32,117 nt of DNA from Abiotrophia sp. HMSC24B09 (GTDB taxonomy: Bacteria; Bacillota; Bacilli; Lactobacillales; Aerococcaceae): NCBI RefSeq assembly GCF_001815865.1, contig NZ_KV822195.1:522275-554391 (forward strand), written 5' to 3'. Positions 15,229 to 22,561 of this stretch are shown piece after piece. The notes beneath the pieces are model-generated. The model searched no databases, had not been told where the DNA came from, and saw nothing but the letters and a program-made list of their open reading frames with translations. Every line of letters starts with the position of its first letter. Position 1 is the stretch's first letter. Position numbers and translations under genes: made by a program.

Positions 15229-17451
15229 CTACTTAGGATATTCTATACGGGTGTGATACATACTTGCGACTCCACGAATTAGAGAGGCTTGTACGATTTT
15301 TAATTCATTAACGGTTAAGTCACAGTCAGAAAACTGGTCATCCGCCACTTTACCTTGGATAATACCACCTACAAGTCCTTCTATGCTTGCTTGACTATAC
15401 TCCTTAAGGGTCCGGCTAGCAGCCTCAACCGAATCAGAAATCATGATGACAGCAGCTTCCTTAGTCCGTGGCTTAGGACCAGGATATCGAAAATCTGCCT
15501 GATTGACAGGATGCCCTTCCTGTTGGGCCTGATAGTAGAAGTATTTTACCAGTGTAGTCCCATGGTGTTGCCAACAAATATCCTGAATGGAAGTAGGCAA
15601 ATCATGAGCCTCCATAATTTTTACACCAGCGGTCACGTGACCTGTGATAATCTGGGCACTTTCAATTGGCTTAATCATTTTATGTGGATTTTCAACGCCT
15701 GCAGGCAAATTCTCAACGAAAAAGAGTGGATGCAGTGTCTTCCCAACATCATGGTAATAGCTAGCGACCCGCGTTAGCAGGGAATCTCCGCCAATGGCTT
15801 CAACCGCATTGGCACTAAGGTTAGCTACCATCATGCTGTGGTGGTAGGTACCTGGTGCCTTCTCAATCAAGTCCTTAAGCAAAGGATGATTAAGGTTGGC
15901 TAGTTGCTGTAGGCTTAATTCTGCGCTTGGGTTAAAGATGCGCTCCCAGTAAGGAGACAAGGACAAGTAAAAAATGACCGTCATCAGGATATTAGCCAGC
16001 ATTAGCCCTGCCATACGTCGACCTTGGAAGGTTGTTAAATCCATGTTAAAGCCCAGTAATAGAGGCAGAATGGTCAATAACTGTAGACCAATATAAGCAG
16101 GAACAAAACGTCGTTTACGCCCTAACCAAACCTTGGCATTTACCAAAATCATACCGATTAAACCAGTAAAACAATAAAAGACCAGAGGCATGAGACTTTC
16201 CAAAATATTAAAGACATCACTCAAGACGAAAAGTGCCATCACATTGAAAGATACCAAGCCAATTAAGCCATCTCGCATACTGGTTTTGGGTACTACAAGC
16301 AGTGGCCACAAACTAATTGGTAACAAGAGCGTTGCCCAGGCAAAGCCCCCTACTTGAAGTACTTCGAGAGCCTTCAAGACGGCGAATAGCCCCCCAAAGG
16401 CTAGCGCATAGATGGTCATAGCCATTTGACGCTTGGCACTTGGTGCTTGCTTGAAACGGAAGCCTTCGGTATTCAATCCTAAGAGCAAGAGGAAATGCGC
16501 AATAATCAAGGCGTAGAAGATATAAGCATTATAGCGCCCTACACTGGCATCCAAGTAACCAAAAAGCTTGAGTTGACGCAAGACAGTCGAATCAATGACA
16601 TGCCCTTCTTGGACAATAATTTGACCTTGAAGAATATAAGCTGGCTGAACGGCAGCCGCCGCTTCTTCTTTCAAGCGGTTAGTTTCTTCTTGGTTATAAA
16701 CCAGGGTTGGTACAATAAATGGTTGAATGAAGTCTACCAGGGCCGACTGATACTGACTATATTGCCCTGCTTCCCGAAGGCTAGCCCGTAGCTTGCTTAG
16801 GTTAGCCGCAGTATTAGCAGGCTCAATTTCCTGACTTAAGGTTTGACTCAGCAAATCAACCATATAAGTCGACATAGTTTCAAACTGCTTGTCATCGAGT
16901 GATAGCCAGAGATTACGGGCGTTATCTGGTAAGGATTCATTCAAACTCATGAGGGCAACTGACCCTTGTTTTAAACTTTGATTATAGAGCAAGAGTCGCT
17001 CTGCCTCCGTTAATTGAGTCCAATAGAGACGTTGACTGTTGCTAGTAAAGGATGCCTTAAGGGTCTCAAGGTCATTATCAGACCAGCCTTGAGCGCGGGC
17101 AGCCGACTCAAGGTCGCTGGCACGATAATCCTTCTGCCTTACGCCTTTGACAAATGAAAAATACTGATTCAACAAATCAACCTGTTGGTTTTTAACTTCG
17201 GGTGAGTAAAGTCGAACATCGGAAACACGACTGCGTGCATGTTGGCGTAATTCTTCTGTACGTTCAGTATCTTCTACTGTTTTAGGAGCCCGAACGGTAA
17301 TATCAGCTACTCGGTTAAGGGCAAAATTATAGGTTCTAGGTTGAACACTGGAATAGCCCAAAAGCAAGAGCCAAAGTGCCAGAACTAGGCCCACTAGGAT
17401 TTGATAACTCAAGCCCATTTTAGCTTGCAGACGCTCTAAACGTCGATTCAT
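15229..17451 (-). CDS. pgpH: Cyclic-di-AMP phosphodiesterase PgpH (7TM-HD)
   Basis: This 740-residue membrane enzyme hydrolyses the second messenger c-di-AMP. One N-terminal membrane segment (about 17-36) is followed by a large extracytoplasmic domain (about 40-300), about seven membrane segments (305-500) and a cytosolic HD domain (about 510-735) with YHHSMMV (H537, H538) and YYHDVGK (H567, D568) metal ligands. The frame can begin at GTG 17460, but AGGTGA, part of the full anti-Shine-Dalgarno match, lies five bases before ATG 17451, so that ATG is preferred. It follows phoH directly, as in many Firmicutes. Confidence 0.93.
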   Translation of the reverse strand: MNRRLERLQAKMGLSYQILVGLVLALWLLLLGYSSVQPRTYNFALNRVADITVRAPKTVEDTERTEELRQHARSRVSDVRLYSPEVKNQQVDLLNQYFSFVKGVRQKDYRASDLESAARAQGWSDNDLETLKASFTSNSQRLYWTQLTEAERLLLYNQSLKQGSVALMSLNESLPDNARNLWLSLDDKQFETMSTYMVDLLSQTLSQEIEPANTAANLSKLRASLREAGQYSQYQSALVDFIQPFIVPTLVYNQEETNRLKEEAAAAVQPAYILQGQIIVQEGHVIDSTVLRQLKLFGYLDASVGRYNAYIFYALIIAHFLLLLGLNTEGFRFKQAPSAKRQMAMTIYALAFGGLFAVLKALEVLQVGGFAWATLLLPISLWPLLVVPKTSMRDGLIGLVSFNVMALFVLSDVFNILESLMPLVFYCFTGLIGMILVNAKVWLGRKRRFVPAYIGLQLLTILPLLLGFNMDLTTFQGRRMAGLMLANILMTVIFYLSLSPYWERIFNPSAELSLQQLANLNHPLLKDLIEKAPGTYHHSMMVANLSANAVEAIGGDSLLTRVASYYHDVGKTLHPLFFVENLPAGVENPHKMIKPIESAQIITGHVTAGVKIMEAHDLPTSIQDICWQHHGTTLVKYFYYQAQQEGHPVNQADFRYPGPKPRTKEAAVIMISDSVEAASRTLKEYSQASIEGLVGGIIQGKVADDQFSDCDLTVNELKIVQASLIRGVASMYHTRIEYPK

Positions 17452-17460
17452 TCCTATCAC

Positions 17461-18447
17461 CTACACTTCGCCCATGTTCTCATCGGGCAACTTGCGACTG
17501 TAAGCTTTGATAATATCTGCCACTACAGGGTGACGCACCACATCGAAGGCATCAAAGGTCACAAATTGGATGCGGTCAATTCCCTTAAGCTTACTTTGAG
17601 CATCAACCAAACCTGATTTTACCCCTTTTGGCAAGTCGATTTGCGTTCTATCCCCATTAATAATCATCTTAGAGCCGAAGCCTAAACGGGTGAGGAACAT
17701 TTTCATTTGGGCAATGGTGGTATTTTGAGCCTCATCTAAGATAACAAAGGCATCATCCAAGGTACGGCCCCTCATATAAGCCAGAGGAGCAATCTCAATG
17801 ACGCCACGTTCCATCAGGCGGTTGGTTTGTTCTGCCCCATAGATCGTATAGAGCGCATCATAGACTGGACGCAAATATGGGTCCACCTTTTCCTTAAGGT
17901 CACCTGGCAAGAAGCCCAGGCTCTCCCCTGCTTCTACTGCTGGCCGCGTTAAGATAATCTTCTTCACTCGCCCTTCCTTCAAGGCTTGAACCGCTAGCAC
18001 CACGGCCAAGAAGGTCTTCCCTGTCCCCGCAGGCCCAATGCCGAAAACCACGTCCTGTTTGGCAATAGCGCGTGTATATTGTAACTGACCAAAGTTCTTG
18101 ACCCGGATGGCCCGACCATCTGCTGCTCGACCAATGACTTCCTCATAGAGATTGAGGAAGTAATCCAAGGTATTATTCTGGGCCATCTTAATCGCCGTCA
18201 CAATATCCATGGTGTGCGGTGTAATATGGCGTTCTAGCAATTGCACTAATTGGTTAACAACCTCTAGTGTCAACTCAACAGCTGCTTGACGACCAGTAAT
18301 AGTTAGTTGCTCACCACGCGTCGTGATAAGCACTTCAAAGTGTTCTTCAAGTAATTGTATATGGTGATCTTGATTGCCCAAAATGGCTAAAAGCCAATCC
18401 GGATTGGAAATAATTAATGTCTGACTATATGGGTGTTGTTCCGTCAT
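17461..18447 (-). CDS. phoH: PhoH-family ATPase
   Basis: This 328-residue cytosolic P-loop ATPase has Walker A GPAGTGKT (138-145) and Walker B VILDEAQN (about 235-242). Further motifs are LTRPAVEAGE, GDLKEKVDPYLRP and NGDRTQIDLP, all typical of the PhoH family. An N-terminal segment of about 110 residues with KH-like character precedes the ATPase core. Its exact role is not settled; a link to RNA metabolism is suggested by its constant position beside ybeY. The frame extends to TTG 18453, but AGAGGG lies suitably before ATG 18447. It is the first gene of the six-gene operon, 73 bases downstream of a good promoter. Confidence 0.94.
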   Translation of the reverse strand: MTEQHPYSQTLIISNPDWLLAILGNQDHHIQLLEEHFEVLITTRGEQLTITGRQAAVELTLEVVNQLVQLLERHITPHTMDIVTAIKMAQNNTLDYFLNLYEEVIGRAADGRAIRVKNFGQLQYTRAIAKQDVVFGIGPAGTGKTFLAVVLAVQALKEGRVKKIILTRPAVEAGESLGFLPGDLKEKVDPYLRPVYDALYTIYGAEQTNRLMERGVIEIAPLAYMRGRTLDDAFVILDEAQNTTIAQMKMFLTRLGFGSKMIINGDRTQIDLPKGVKSGLVDAQSKLKGIDRIQFVTFDAFDVVRHPVVADIIKAYSRKLPDENMGEV

Positions 18448-18519
18448 AAGCAATCCCTCTCTTCTTCACGTCTCAGACGACGTCAGGCTAGATACTAGTG
18501 GACACACTAGGCTGATTCT

Positions 18520-18548
18520 ATTATACCTTGTCTTGGACTAAAAGTCAT
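18520..18548 (-). promoter_or_regulatory. Promoter of the phoH-to-recO operon
   Basis: The minus strand carries ATGACT at 18548-18543, a 17-base spacer and a perfect TATAAT at 18525-18520. The leader of about 65 bases contains two small hairpins: CTAGTG/CACTAG (18495-18510) and CGTC/GACG (18469-18479). Confidence 0.65.
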
Positions 18549-18581
18549 GATTTGTGACATTTTTGCGCCTTAAAACAAAAA

Positions 18582-18602
18582 AACAGGAGCACAGCTCCTG
18601 TT
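18582..18602 (-). terminator. Terminator of malY-ridA-yqeY
   Basis: A 9-base stem (AACAGGAGC and its complement) with a 3-base loop is followed on the minus strand by a run of eight T, 9 bases after the yqeY stop codon. Confidence 0.9.
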
Positions 18603-18611
18603 AACTAAAAC

Positions 18612-19055
18612 TTAGCCTAAGAGACGTTTAACAGTCTCATTAATGGCTTTACCTTCTGCTTGGCCCTTAAGGCTGCTAGCAGCTAATCCCATGACCTTGC
18701 CGAAGTCTGCCTTGCTAGTAGCTCCAACTTGCGCCATAATCTCACGAATCTTGGCCTCTAAAGCCTCAGGGCTTAGCTGTTCTGGCAAGTATTTTTGGAC
18801 AATAACAATTTCGTCCTGGGTAGCAGACACCAAATCCTCGCGATCCGCTTTCTTAAATTCAGCCAGGGAATCACGACGTTGCTTGAGTTCCCGAGAAATA
18901 ATGGTAATCTCTTGGTCTTGACTAAGTGGCTCAGGCTGTTCTAGCGCCTCTTTCTGGAGAGCAGCTTTCAGCATGCGCAAGACCTTAAGGCTATCTTTGT
19001 CCTTGGCCTTCATGGCAGTTTTAATATCTTGATTAATCCGTTCTGTTAAAGTCAT
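18612..19055 (-). CDS. yqeY: GatB/YqeY domain protein
   Basis: This 147-residue cytosolic, helical protein has a family length of about 148. Characteristic parts are the N-terminal KAMKAKDKDSLKVLRMLKAAL, the central EFKKADREDLV and EIVIVQKYLPEQLS, and the C-terminal GATSKADFGKVMG. YqeY resembles the tail domain of GatB that contacts tRNA, but whether it binds tRNA here is unknown. Its ATG overlaps the ridA stop by one base (TAATG), so translation is coupled. It is the last gene of the malY-ridA-yqeY transcript, ended by the hairpin at 18582-18602. Confidence 0.92.
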   Translation of the reverse strand: MTLTERINQDIKTAMKAKDKDSLKVLRMLKAALQKEALEQPEPLSQDQEITIISRELKQRRDSLAEFKKADREDLVSATQDEIVIVQKYLPEQLSPEALEAKIREIMAQVGATSKADFGKVMGLAASSLKGQAEGKAINETVKRLLG

Positions 19056-19444
19056 TAGACTTCCTCCTTATAGGCTACCAATTCGATTTCAATACCAGCA
19101 TTGAGCGGAAGTTTCCCCACTTGAAAGGCTGATCGAGCTGGATAGTGGTCTTGGCTAAAGTATTGGCCATAGACCCCATTGACTGTTGCAAAGTCGGCAA
19201 TGTCATTGAGGAAAACAGTCGTCTTAACCACATGGTCAAAGGTCATGCCCTTTTCAGCTAATAAGGCTTTAAGGTTGGCAAAGACTTGATGGGTTTGATC
19301 TCCGATAGTAGCTGGCATATTACCAGACACAGGATCGATTGGCAATTGGCCTGAGGCATAGAGCCAGCCCTTGACATAGCTAGCATGTGAATAAGGTCCT
19401 ACTGCTTTGGGTAACTTATCTGAAATAATACGTTGGATAGACAT
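19055..19444 (-). CDS. ridA: Reactive enamine/imine deaminase RidA
   Basis: This 129-residue YjgF/YER057c/UK114-family enzyme hydrolyses reactive 2-aminoacrylate and other enamines/imines to keto acids and ammonia, protecting PLP enzymes. The substrate arginine R104 (PARSAFQV) and the catalytic-site glutamate E119 (GIEIELVA) are present, as are GPYSHA (16-21) and SGQLPIDP (31-38). The family works as a homotrimer. It starts at ATG 19444 behind AAAGGAG, 12 bases after a MalY/PatB lyase that can generate 2-aminoacrylate, and overlaps yqeY by one base. The pairing suggests that the product of the first gene is cleared by the second. Confidence 0.96.
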   Translation of the reverse strand: MSIQRIISDKLPKAVGPYSHASYVKGWLYASGQLPIDPVSGNMPATIGDQTHQVFANLKALLAEKGMTFDHVVKTTVFLNDIADFATVNGVYGQYFSQDHYPARSAFQVGKLPLNAGIEIELVAYKEEV

Positions 19445-19456
19445 AAGTAAACTCCT

Positions 19457-20659
19457 TTACTCTTGATTTAATCGCTTATTCAAAGCTGAAATGATGCGGT
19501 CTGCAGCCTCCGCCACAAAATCTGGATGGGTGGCGCAATTGAGACGAACGAAAGTGGCAGTTTGACGGCCAAAGGTCACCCCAAAGTTAACTGCCAGCCC
19601 CGCTTCATGAATCATGAAATCCTTAATCTGACTTGCTGGCAAATAGGCCCCAAAATCAATAAAGGTCACATAGGTAGCTTGACGGTCAGGTATGACCAAA
19701 TCCGGGAAGGCAGCTAATAGGGTTCGGCGTAAGTAGTCATCATTGTAGTCTACTGTTGCATTAAGACCTTCTAACCACTGGCTACCTGATTCATAGGCAG
19801 CTTGTGTAGCTAATAATCCCATCAGGGAGTGGCTGGCTTGATGATAAGGTGCCACGCCTCGGTCGTATGCTTGTCCTAATTTTTCATCTGGAATGACCAC
19901 ATGCGAATTAAGCAAACCTGCTAAGTTAAAGGTCTTAGATGGTGAGTTTAAAACAATGACTAGGTCACGATAGACGCTTAAGCGGTCATCCAAGGCAGAA
20001 ACAAAGTGATTGCCTGCCGCTACAAAGTCTTGATGGATTTCGTCAGAAATCAGATAGACTTGATGGCGACGGCAAATGGCTAGGAGCTGCTCCAACTCTT
20101 CTAGACTCCAGAGACGGCCTGTTGGATTGTGCGGTGAACAGTGAATGAGTAACTTGACCTCTTCCGCTACAATTTGCTTCTCCAAGGCATCGAAGTCAAT
20201 TTCATAGCGGTTATTTCGCAATTGTAACTGATAATCCACTAATTTACGGCCCGTGTCTTTAACAGCGCCGTGGAAGGGTGGATAAACAGGCGTCATAATC
20301 ATGACCCCTTGACCCGGTTGGGTCAAGATTTGAACCAACCAATAGAAGCTACTGACCACCCCAGGTGAAAAACGAACCCAGTCAGACTCAATCTGTACGC
20401 CAGCTCTTTCTTGCTGCCACTTGATATAGGCTTGATAGTATTCAGGGCAAGGATAGGAATAACCAAAGACACCATGGTCTACCCGCTCATGTAAAACCTT
20501 TTGGACTTCCTCAGGCACCTTAAATTCCATATCGGCAATCCACATCCCCAGTAAATCTGGTGCTCCGAAAAGTTCCTGACTTAAGTCCCATTTCTTACAG
20601 TTACTACCACGACGGTCTGTAAAATACCGTTGGCAAAAATCAGCTACATGTTGATTCAT
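19457..20659 (-). CDS. MalY/PatB-type PLP C-S lyase (aminotransferase fold)
   Basis: This 400-residue fold-type I PLP enzyme, of the same length as MalY/PatB (about 390), is probably a cystathionine beta-lyase/C-S lyase that converts cystathionine or cysteine conjugates to a thiol, pyruvate and ammonia through 2-aminoacrylate. Signature parts are MWIADMEFKVPE (near 38-50), FSPGVVSSF, NPTG (N178), SDEIHQD (D206, pyridine nitrogen) and SPSKTFNLAGL with the PLP-binding lysine K242. The frame is open 26 codons further upstream, but the ATG at 20659 has AAGGTGGG about seven bases before it. It heads the transcript with ridA and yqeY. An aminotransferase role cannot be excluded. Confidence 0.9.
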   Translation of the reverse strand: MNQHVADFCQRYFTDRRGSNCKKWDLSQELFGAPDLLGMWIADMEFKVPEEVQKVLHERVDHGVFGYSYPCPEYYQAYIKWQQERAGVQIESDWVRFSPGVVSSFYWLVQILTQPGQGVMIMTPVYPPFHGAVKDTGRKLVDYQLQLRNNRYEIDFDALEKQIVAEEVKLLIHCSPHNPTGRLWSLEELEQLLAICRRHQVYLISDEIHQDFVAAGNHFVSALDDRLSVYRDLVIVLNSPSKTFNLAGLLNSHVVIPDEKLGQAYDRGVAPYHQASHSLMGLLATQAAYESGSQWLEGLNATVDYNDDYLRRTLLAAFPDLVIPDRQATYVTFIDFGAYLPASQIKDFMIHEAGLAVNFGVTFGRQTATFVRLNCATHPDFVAEAADRIISALNKRLNQE

Positions 20660-20690
20660 GGTCATCCCACCTTGTCCTAATGATGTTTTT

Positions 20691-20719
20691 ATTATCCCCT
20701 TTTCAGGGCAAATTTGCAA
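20691..20719 (-). promoter_or_regulatory. Promoter of malY-ridA-yqeY
   Basis: Minus strand: TTGCAA at 20719-20714, a 17-base spacer and GATAAT at 20696-20691, about 32 bases before the start codon. Confidence 0.6.
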
Positions 20720-20726
20720 GTAAAGT

Positions 20727-20760
20727 AAAACACCCAATGACCTTGGCCACCGGGTGTTTT
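20727..20760 (-). terminator. Terminator of rpsU
   Basis: AAAACACCC (20727-20735) pairs with GGGTGTTTT (20752-20760), with a possible inner TGGC/GTCA helix. It is followed on the minus strand by TTTTACTTTA. It lies 42 bases after the rpsU stop and just upstream of the malY promoter, insulating the two units. Confidence 0.7.
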
Positions 20761-20801
20761 AAATCGCTATGTATCGCTATTTATAAGCTAGCGTAATGTT
20801 A

Positions 20802-20975
20802 TTAAAACTTACGTTTACGAGCTGCTTCTGATTTCTTCTTACGACGTACAGATGGTTTTTCGTAAAACTCACGTTTACGTGCCTCTCTTAAAGTACCTGT
20901 TTTAGAAACGTTACGCTTAAAGCGACGAAGAGCGTCATCTAGAGATTCGTTTTCACGAACGACTGTTTTAGACAT
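20802..20975 (-). CDS. rpsU: 30S ribosomal protein S21
   Basis: This 57-residue, very basic protein ([20 protein letters not shown], then a [23 protein letters not shown] tail) matches bS21, which binds near the platform and helps messenger base pairing on the 30S subunit. The frame continues 16 codons further upstream, but GGAGGGAGGG lies a few bases before ATG 20975 and the family begins with MSK, so that start is certain. It has its own promoter (21044-21073) and terminator and is monocistronic here. Confidence 0.97.
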   Translation of the reverse strand: MSKTVVRENESLDDALRRFKRNVSKTGTLREARKREFYEKPSVRRKKKSEAARKRKF

Positions 20976-21043
20976 GGGTTTCCCTCCCTCCGAGCTTTTA
21001 GTAACCTTTCCTAGATAAAGCATCTAAATAAGATTCCTTGTCT

Positions 21044-21073
21044 ATTATAGCCTACTTCTTACCTATTTTTCAA
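21044..21073 (-). promoter_or_regulatory. Promoter of rpsU
   Basis: Minus strand: TTGAAA at 21073-21068, an 18-base spacer and a perfect TATAAT at 21049-21044. The start would be near 21037, about 60 bases before the ATG. The -35 box lies inside a small CCTATT/AATAGG inverted repeat (21062-21077). Confidence 0.65.
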
Positions 21074-21113
21074 TAGGCTTTTTTCATTTTTTAAGGTTTT
21101 ATTACCATAATTT

Positions 21114-21629
21114 TCATGATTTACCTTTGCATTGCGCACACTTACCAAAGACATCAAAACGATGCCATTCGATTTCAACTTGCGATAGGTCTGTCTTAAC
21201 CTGGTCCATAGGACATGCATCCAATGGGATGGTCCGGCCACACACTGTGCAGATAAAATGATGATGGTGGTGTCCATGGTCGCAGTTCCAGCAGTTAATA
21301 CGGAACATTTGCTCACCATTGTACTCCGTGGCTTCTAAGAGGCCTTCGTCTACAAAATCATAAATATTGCGATAAGTCGTATTATAGCTCATCGTCGGAT
21401 AGTCTTTGGCTAATTGTTGATGAATATACTTGGCGCTTAGATAGCGTTGATTTTCTGCAAATAAACGCAGAATCTCCTGACGCTTCTTGGTCATTTTATA
21501 GCCAGCTTCTTTTAACTGTGCCATGCCACGTTGTACAATTTCATCAACTGACATGTCTTCAGTCTCTTGATGGTCATGCGACTGACAGTGATGATGCCCA
21601 TGGCAATCATGATGGTGATGATCAACCAT
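21114..21629 (-). CDS. Fur-family metal- or peroxide-responsive repressor (Zur/PerR-like) with His-rich N terminus
   Basis: This 171-residue regulator has an N-terminal winged helix (about 30-105: TKKRQEILRLFAENQRYLSAKYIHQQL and SYNTTYRNIYDFVDEGLL) and a C-terminal dimerisation/metal domain. The latter has GHHHHHFICTVCG (C127, C130) and KCAQC (C164, C167) as the structural zinc site, plus a further CWNC pair (C113, C116) before the histidine run. Residues 3-21 hold ten His and two Cys, an unusual extension that would bind zinc, nickel or copper. Start: ATG 21629 behind AAGGGGG; the TTG two codons earlier lies too close to that ribosome site. The metal points to zinc sensing, but PerR or Fur activity cannot be excluded. 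It diverges from the PPDK-regulator gene. Confidence 0.88.
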   Translation of the reverse strand: MVDHHHHDCHGHHHCQSHDHQETEDMSVDEIVQRGMAQLKEAGYKMTKKRQEILRLFAENQRYLSAKYIHQQLAKDYPTMSYNTTYRNIYDFVDEGLLEATEYNGEQMFRINCWNCDHGHHHHHFICTVCGRTIPLDACPMDQVKTDLSQVEIEWHRFDVFGKCAQCKGKS

Positions 21630-21689
21630 ATACAAGCCCCCTTCAAATATGCTATGATGTAAGTGATTAAGAATTGGAGGCGACTCACC

Positions 21690-22517
21690 ATGGAAGACAC
21701 ATGTCCAACTTTACACTACTTTATTATTTCGGATGCGATTGGAGAAACTGCTCAAAAGGTTGCGCAGTCATCCCTTGTTCAATATCCGTCAGCACATAAA
21801 GTATGTCACAAATACAACTTTATTTCAAATATAAACGATTTGGATATTGCCCTAGAAGATGCAGCTGCCCATGATGGTTTAATCTTTATGACCATGATTA
21901 ATAACGAGATGGCAGCCTATGCTGAACGCTTTTTCAATAAACACCAGCTGACTTACTATAACCTCATTCAACCCATTGTAGACGAAATTGGCTATCGGAT
22001 TAACATGAAACCAACCAAGATTATTGGGGCCCAACACGAGCTATCTGACCGCTACTTCGACAAGATTCGGGCCATGGAATATTGTATGTCTTTTGATGAC
22101 GGTAAGGACCCCAAAGGTTTCGAAGAAGCCGATATCATCCTACTGGGTGTCTCCCGTACAGGTAAGACCCCCCTCTCCATGTATCTGGCCATGTTAGGTT
22201 ACAAGGCAGCTAACCTGCCACTGATTCCAGAAAACGAATTACCCGAAATCCTCTTCAAGTTAGACCCTAACAAGATTGTCGGGCTAACTAACCGTGTAGA
22301 AGTTATTAACCAACACCGGGATGCCCGTATGCGGGAATATGGCATCACCAGTCCAACTAAGTACGCCTCCTTCGATCGCATTCAGGAAGAATTTGACTTT
22401 GCCCAAGAAGTTTATAAACGCATTGGTTGCCAAACCCTAGACGTTTCCCAACGTAGCATTGAAGAATCTGCTGCCATTATCCTCAAGATGCTAGACCTAC
22501 ACAAGCATGAAAACTAA
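21690..22517 (+). CDS. Pyruvate,phosphate dikinase regulatory protein (bifunctional kinase/pyrophosphorylase, DUF299)
   Basis: This 275-residue enzyme of family PF03618 reversibly phosphorylates a threonine of pyruvate,phosphate dikinase (or PEP synthase), switching it off with ADP and on with phosphate. Motifs: ISDAIGETAQKVAQSSLVQYP near the N terminus, and the P-loop-like GVSRTGKTPLSMYLA (G153 onward), then LGYKAANLPLIPE. The frame is open nine codons upstream to GTG 21663, but GGAGG lies nine bases before ATG 21690. The target dikinase gene is not in the window, so the partner (PPDK rather than PpsA) is inferred from Gram-positive precedent. It converges on aspS, and a shared terminator separates them. 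Confidence 0.92.
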   Translation: MEDTCPTLHYFIISDAIGETAQKVAQSSLVQYPSAHKVCHKYNFISNINDLDIALEDAAAHDGLIFMTMINNEMAAYAERFFNKHQLTYYNLIQPIVDEIGYRINMKPTKIIGAQHELSDRYFDKIRAMEYCMSFDDGKDPKGFEEADIILLGVSRTGKTPLSMYLAMLGYKAANLPLIPENELPEILFKLDPNKIVGLTNRVEVINQHRDARMREYGITSPTKYASFDRIQEEFDFAQEVYKRIGCQTLDVSQRSIEESAAIILKMLDLHKHEN

Positions 22518-22520
22518 GGC

Positions 22521-22556
22521 AAAATGCCCTGACAGAACATTCTGTCAGGGCATTTT
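22521..22556. terminator. Bidirectional terminator between the PPDK regulator and aspS
   Basis: A perfect 16-base stem (AAAATGCCCTGACAGA with its complement) and a 4-base loop lies 3 bases after one stop codon and 5 bases from the other. Confidence 0.9.
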
Positions 22557-22561
22557 TATGC

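Noticed and set aside
20660..20737. 26-residue N-terminal extension of the MalY/PatB protein
   Set aside because: It overlaps the -10/-35 promoter region and the Shine-Dalgarno site of the inner ATG.
20976..21023. 16-residue N-terminal extension of S21
   Set aside because: The extension spans the ribosome binding site itself and does not resemble S21.
21062..21077. CCTATT/AATAGG hairpin followed by a T run on the plus strand
   Set aside because: No plus-strand gene ends there. It overlaps the rpsU -35 box and on the minus strand has no T tail, so I do not call it a terminator.
21059..21319. 86-residue minus-strand open frame overlapping the Fur gene
   Set aside because: It lies inside the Fur-family coding sequence in another frame, has no ribosome site and no recognisable protein.
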